In this document: positions 62,571 to 64,000 of the stretch, piece after piece
Numbering within the stretch: the stretch's first letter is position 1
How the letters are laid out: each line of letters opens with the position of its first letter
Source: Paracoccus sigandri
Lineage (GTDB): Bacteria; Pseudomonadota; Alphaproteobacteria; Rhodobacterales; Rhodobacteraceae
DNA length: 64,000 bases
Reading direction: 5' to 3'
Assembly: GCF_003709565.1 (NCBI RefSeq)
Contig: NZ_QNRC01000002.1
Location: forward strand, 124,001-188,000
Notes under the pieces: generated by a model
What the model was told of the DNA's origin: nothing
The model's input: only the letters and a program-made list of their open reading frames with translations
The model's database searches: none
Translations under genes and position numbers: made by a program

Positions 62571-63162
62571 GGGCCAGATCTTCGACCTGTTCGCCGACTT
62601 TGTCATCCTTCAGGCCTGCGGCGACGGCCTTATGGGAGGGGCAGTTGGCGCTGTCCCAGCTGCAGATCTGCGCCGCCATCAGGCCGCGCGGGCCCTCGAT
62701 GACGCGGATGCAGACGGCCTCGCCGATGGCAAGGTCGCCGAAGCCGGAATGGCGCAACACCTCGATATGGATGAAGACGTCGTCCCCATGCCCGAAGATA
62801 TTGGCAAAGCCGAAGCCCTTCGCCTTGTCGAACCATTTCACCCGTGCCGGGCGCAGCGGCAGGTCATCGATCTGCTCGATCACCTCCTTGCCCAGATCGG
62901 CGATCGGCGGCGTGCCGTCGCTGGCCGGAGGCTCGATGCTGACGATCTCGCTGGCCTGGAGGCCGCGCGACGTCGGCTGCACCCAGGCGCTGATGCGCGA
63001 CTGGTCCGCCACCGAGCTGCGCCCGAAATTGCGCAGCACGTTCGCGTGAAGAAGAATGTCCGACTGACCGTCTCCGTTCACGATGAACCCGTAACCCTTG
63101 GCAGGGTCATACCATTTCACAAGCCCTGTTATCAGGAACGGCTTGTCTTCATCCTTTGTCAT
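62557..63162 (-). CDS. tandem cold-shock domain protein
   Basis: A 201-residue protein with two cold-shock domains. Domain 1 (about 10-80) has LVKWYDPAKGYGFIVNGDG and DILLHANVL; domain 2 (about 110-175) has RVKWFDKAKGFGFANIFG and DVFIHIEVLRHSGF. A roughly 30-residue acidic linker and an acidic C-terminal tail separate and follow them. The start MTKDEDKPF follows GGTGAAG; the open frame extends 29 codons further but without support. Two-domain Csp proteins occur in Alphaproteobacteria such as Caulobacter and bind single-stranded RNA. Confidence 0.88.
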   Translation of the reverse strand: MTKDEDKPFLITGLVKWYDPAKGYGFIVNGDGQSDILLHANVLRNFGRSSVADQSRISAWVQPTSRGLQASEIVSIEPPASDGTPPIADLGKEVIEQIDDLPLRPARVKWFDKAKGFGFANIFGHGDDVFIHIEVLRHSGFGDLAIGEAVCIRVIEGPRGLMAAQICSWDSANCPSHKAVAAGLKDDKVGEQVEDLAHVAE

Positions 63163-63332
63163 CACTTCACCGTCATGCGCGGGACGCGTTCTGAGGTCGG
63201 AGACCGGTATCGGTGCGATACACCGTTCAGTTGGGTTTACTTCGACCAAAGACCGCGCGGGCTGGTGGTGCCACCGCGCTTGTTTGTTGCCTTAAAGGGG
63301 GATGTTGAGCCGCCTTTTCGTCGCCGTCAACC

Positions 63333-63935
63333 TTAAGGTGAAAGTCTTTTGACCGACCAGCGATTGTTTGCCTGCAGTTCCCAGCAAAAACGATCATGCA
63401 GGCGGAAGGCGCCATCGGCCCAGAACTCGATCTGCACAGGCCGGATGCAAAATCCCCCCCAGAAGGGCGGCCGCAGCGGGTTGGTGCCGTGAATCAGCCC
63501 CTGCCGCGCGGCCTCGGCCATCAGCGTGGCGCGACTCTCCAGCGGCCGCGACTGCGCCGAGGCCCAGGCGCCCAGCCGGCTTTGCAGCGCCCGGCTGGCG
63601 AAATAGGCATCGGCCTTCGCGCCCTCCTCGCGCGTCACCGTGCCGCGCACCCGGATCTGGCGGCGCAGCGATTTCCAGTGCATCACGAAGGCCGCCTTGC
63701 CGGTCGCCGCGATCTGCCGGCCCTTGGCGCTTTCGTAATTGGTATAGAAGACGAAACGGTCCGCGCCGATCTCCTTCAGCAGGACCATGCGCACATCGGG
63801 CATCCCCGCCTCGTCCACCGTCGCCAGGGCGATGGCGTCGGGATCGTTCGGCTCGGTTTTCTCCGCCTCTGCCAGCCAATTGCGGGCGATGGCGAAGGGA
63901 TCCTCTCCTGCAAAGATACCACTGCGATCTGCCAT
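63333..63935 (-). CDS. pdxH: pyridoxine/pyridoxamine 5'-phosphate oxidase
   Basis: A 200-residue FMN enzyme converting pyridoxine 5'-phosphate or pyridoxamine 5'-phosphate to pyridoxal 5'-phosphate. Family marks are [66 protein letters not shown] and the C-terminal ending. The start [14 protein letters not shown] follows GGGGGAAAC; an in-frame ATG 15 codons upstream is unnecessary. The gene is 170 bases upstream of the cold-shock gene on the same strand. Confidence 0.93.
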   Translation of the reverse strand: MADRSGIFAGEDPFAIARNWLAEAEKTEPNDPDAIALATVDEAGMPDVRMVLLKEIGADRFVFYTNYESAKGRQIAATGKAAFVMHWKSLRRQIRVRGTVTREEGAKADAYFASRALQSRLGAWASAQSRPLESRATLMAEAARQGLIHGTNPLRPPFWGGFCIRPVQIEFWADGAFRLHDRFCWELQANNRWSVKRLSP

Positions 63936-64000
63936 GTTTCCCCCTTGCGCTTGATGCCGCCAGACCTTTCGCCTAAGCACATCACAAAGGGTTGAAACCG

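Overview
The window is GC-rich chromosomal DNA from an alphaproteobacterium of the Rhodobacteraceae, most likely Paracoccus or a close relative. Pointers are the fused narK (NarK1-NarK2) next to a narR-type regulator, the smo-type polyol transport cluster, the PIN domain/RNA methyltransferase pair between zwf-pgl-pgi and edd, a DUF6280 protein, and the codon use. I see no insertion sequence, prophage or CRISPR array. Genes are dense, with many 4-base ATGA stop/start overlaps inside operons.

Layout. 1-3652 (minus): thiamine operon thiD-thiO-thiS-thiG-thiE-thiF (thiF cut by the window edge) behind a TPP riboswitch. 3822-4765: a PRC-barrel protein and two small hypotheticals. 4835-7413 (minus): cydAB-type quinol oxidase with a short Q-loop plus a small DUF2474 subunit. 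7760-7836: tRNA-Met(CAT) with its own promoter. 8132-13437: gltX, a small zinc protease, a PfkB-type kinase, a DUF6280 protein, efp and dinB. 13451-19876: ygfZ, an MsbA-like ABC exporter, a class V aminotransferase, rsmD, a ferredoxin reductase and a peroxiredoxin. 19962-27471: Entner-Doudoroff block, with zwf-pgl-pgi (minus) and edd (plus) enclosing an RNA methyltransferase/PIN operon. Both zwf and edd promoters carry the same LacI-type operator between the -35 and -10 elements.

27576-28807: LysR regulator divergent from a DUF1127 protein. 28971-37719: polyol (mannitol/arabitol-type) cluster, with a SorC-family regulator, FGGY pentulose kinase, HAD phosphatase, mannitol 2-dehydrogenase and the ABC transporter smoEFGK. 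37950-40902: nitric oxide defence, with nsrR, hmp, nnrS and two NsrR boxes. 40899-52665: respiratory nitrate reduction, with DUF2478, a parvulin-type PPIase, narIJHG, narK and narR, with FNR/NarR boxes between narK and narR. 52766-57759: HPP-CBS membrane protein, cobS, a compact ECF sigma/anti-sigma pair, DUF808 and a LysE exporter. 57914-62048: glycerol-3-phosphate transporter ugpBAEC with a probable Pho box. 62058-63935: DUF192 protein, tandem cold-shock protein and pdxH.

Together the genes describe a facultative denitrifier that metabolises sugars through glucose-6-phosphate dehydrogenase and the Entner-Doudoroff dehydratase, imports polyols, respires nitrate, and defends itself against the NO that follows. 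A family of hairpin-rich dispersed repeats (five copies) occupies intergenic positions between 16 and 28 kb. Several convergent gene pairs end in shared or palindromic stop codons.
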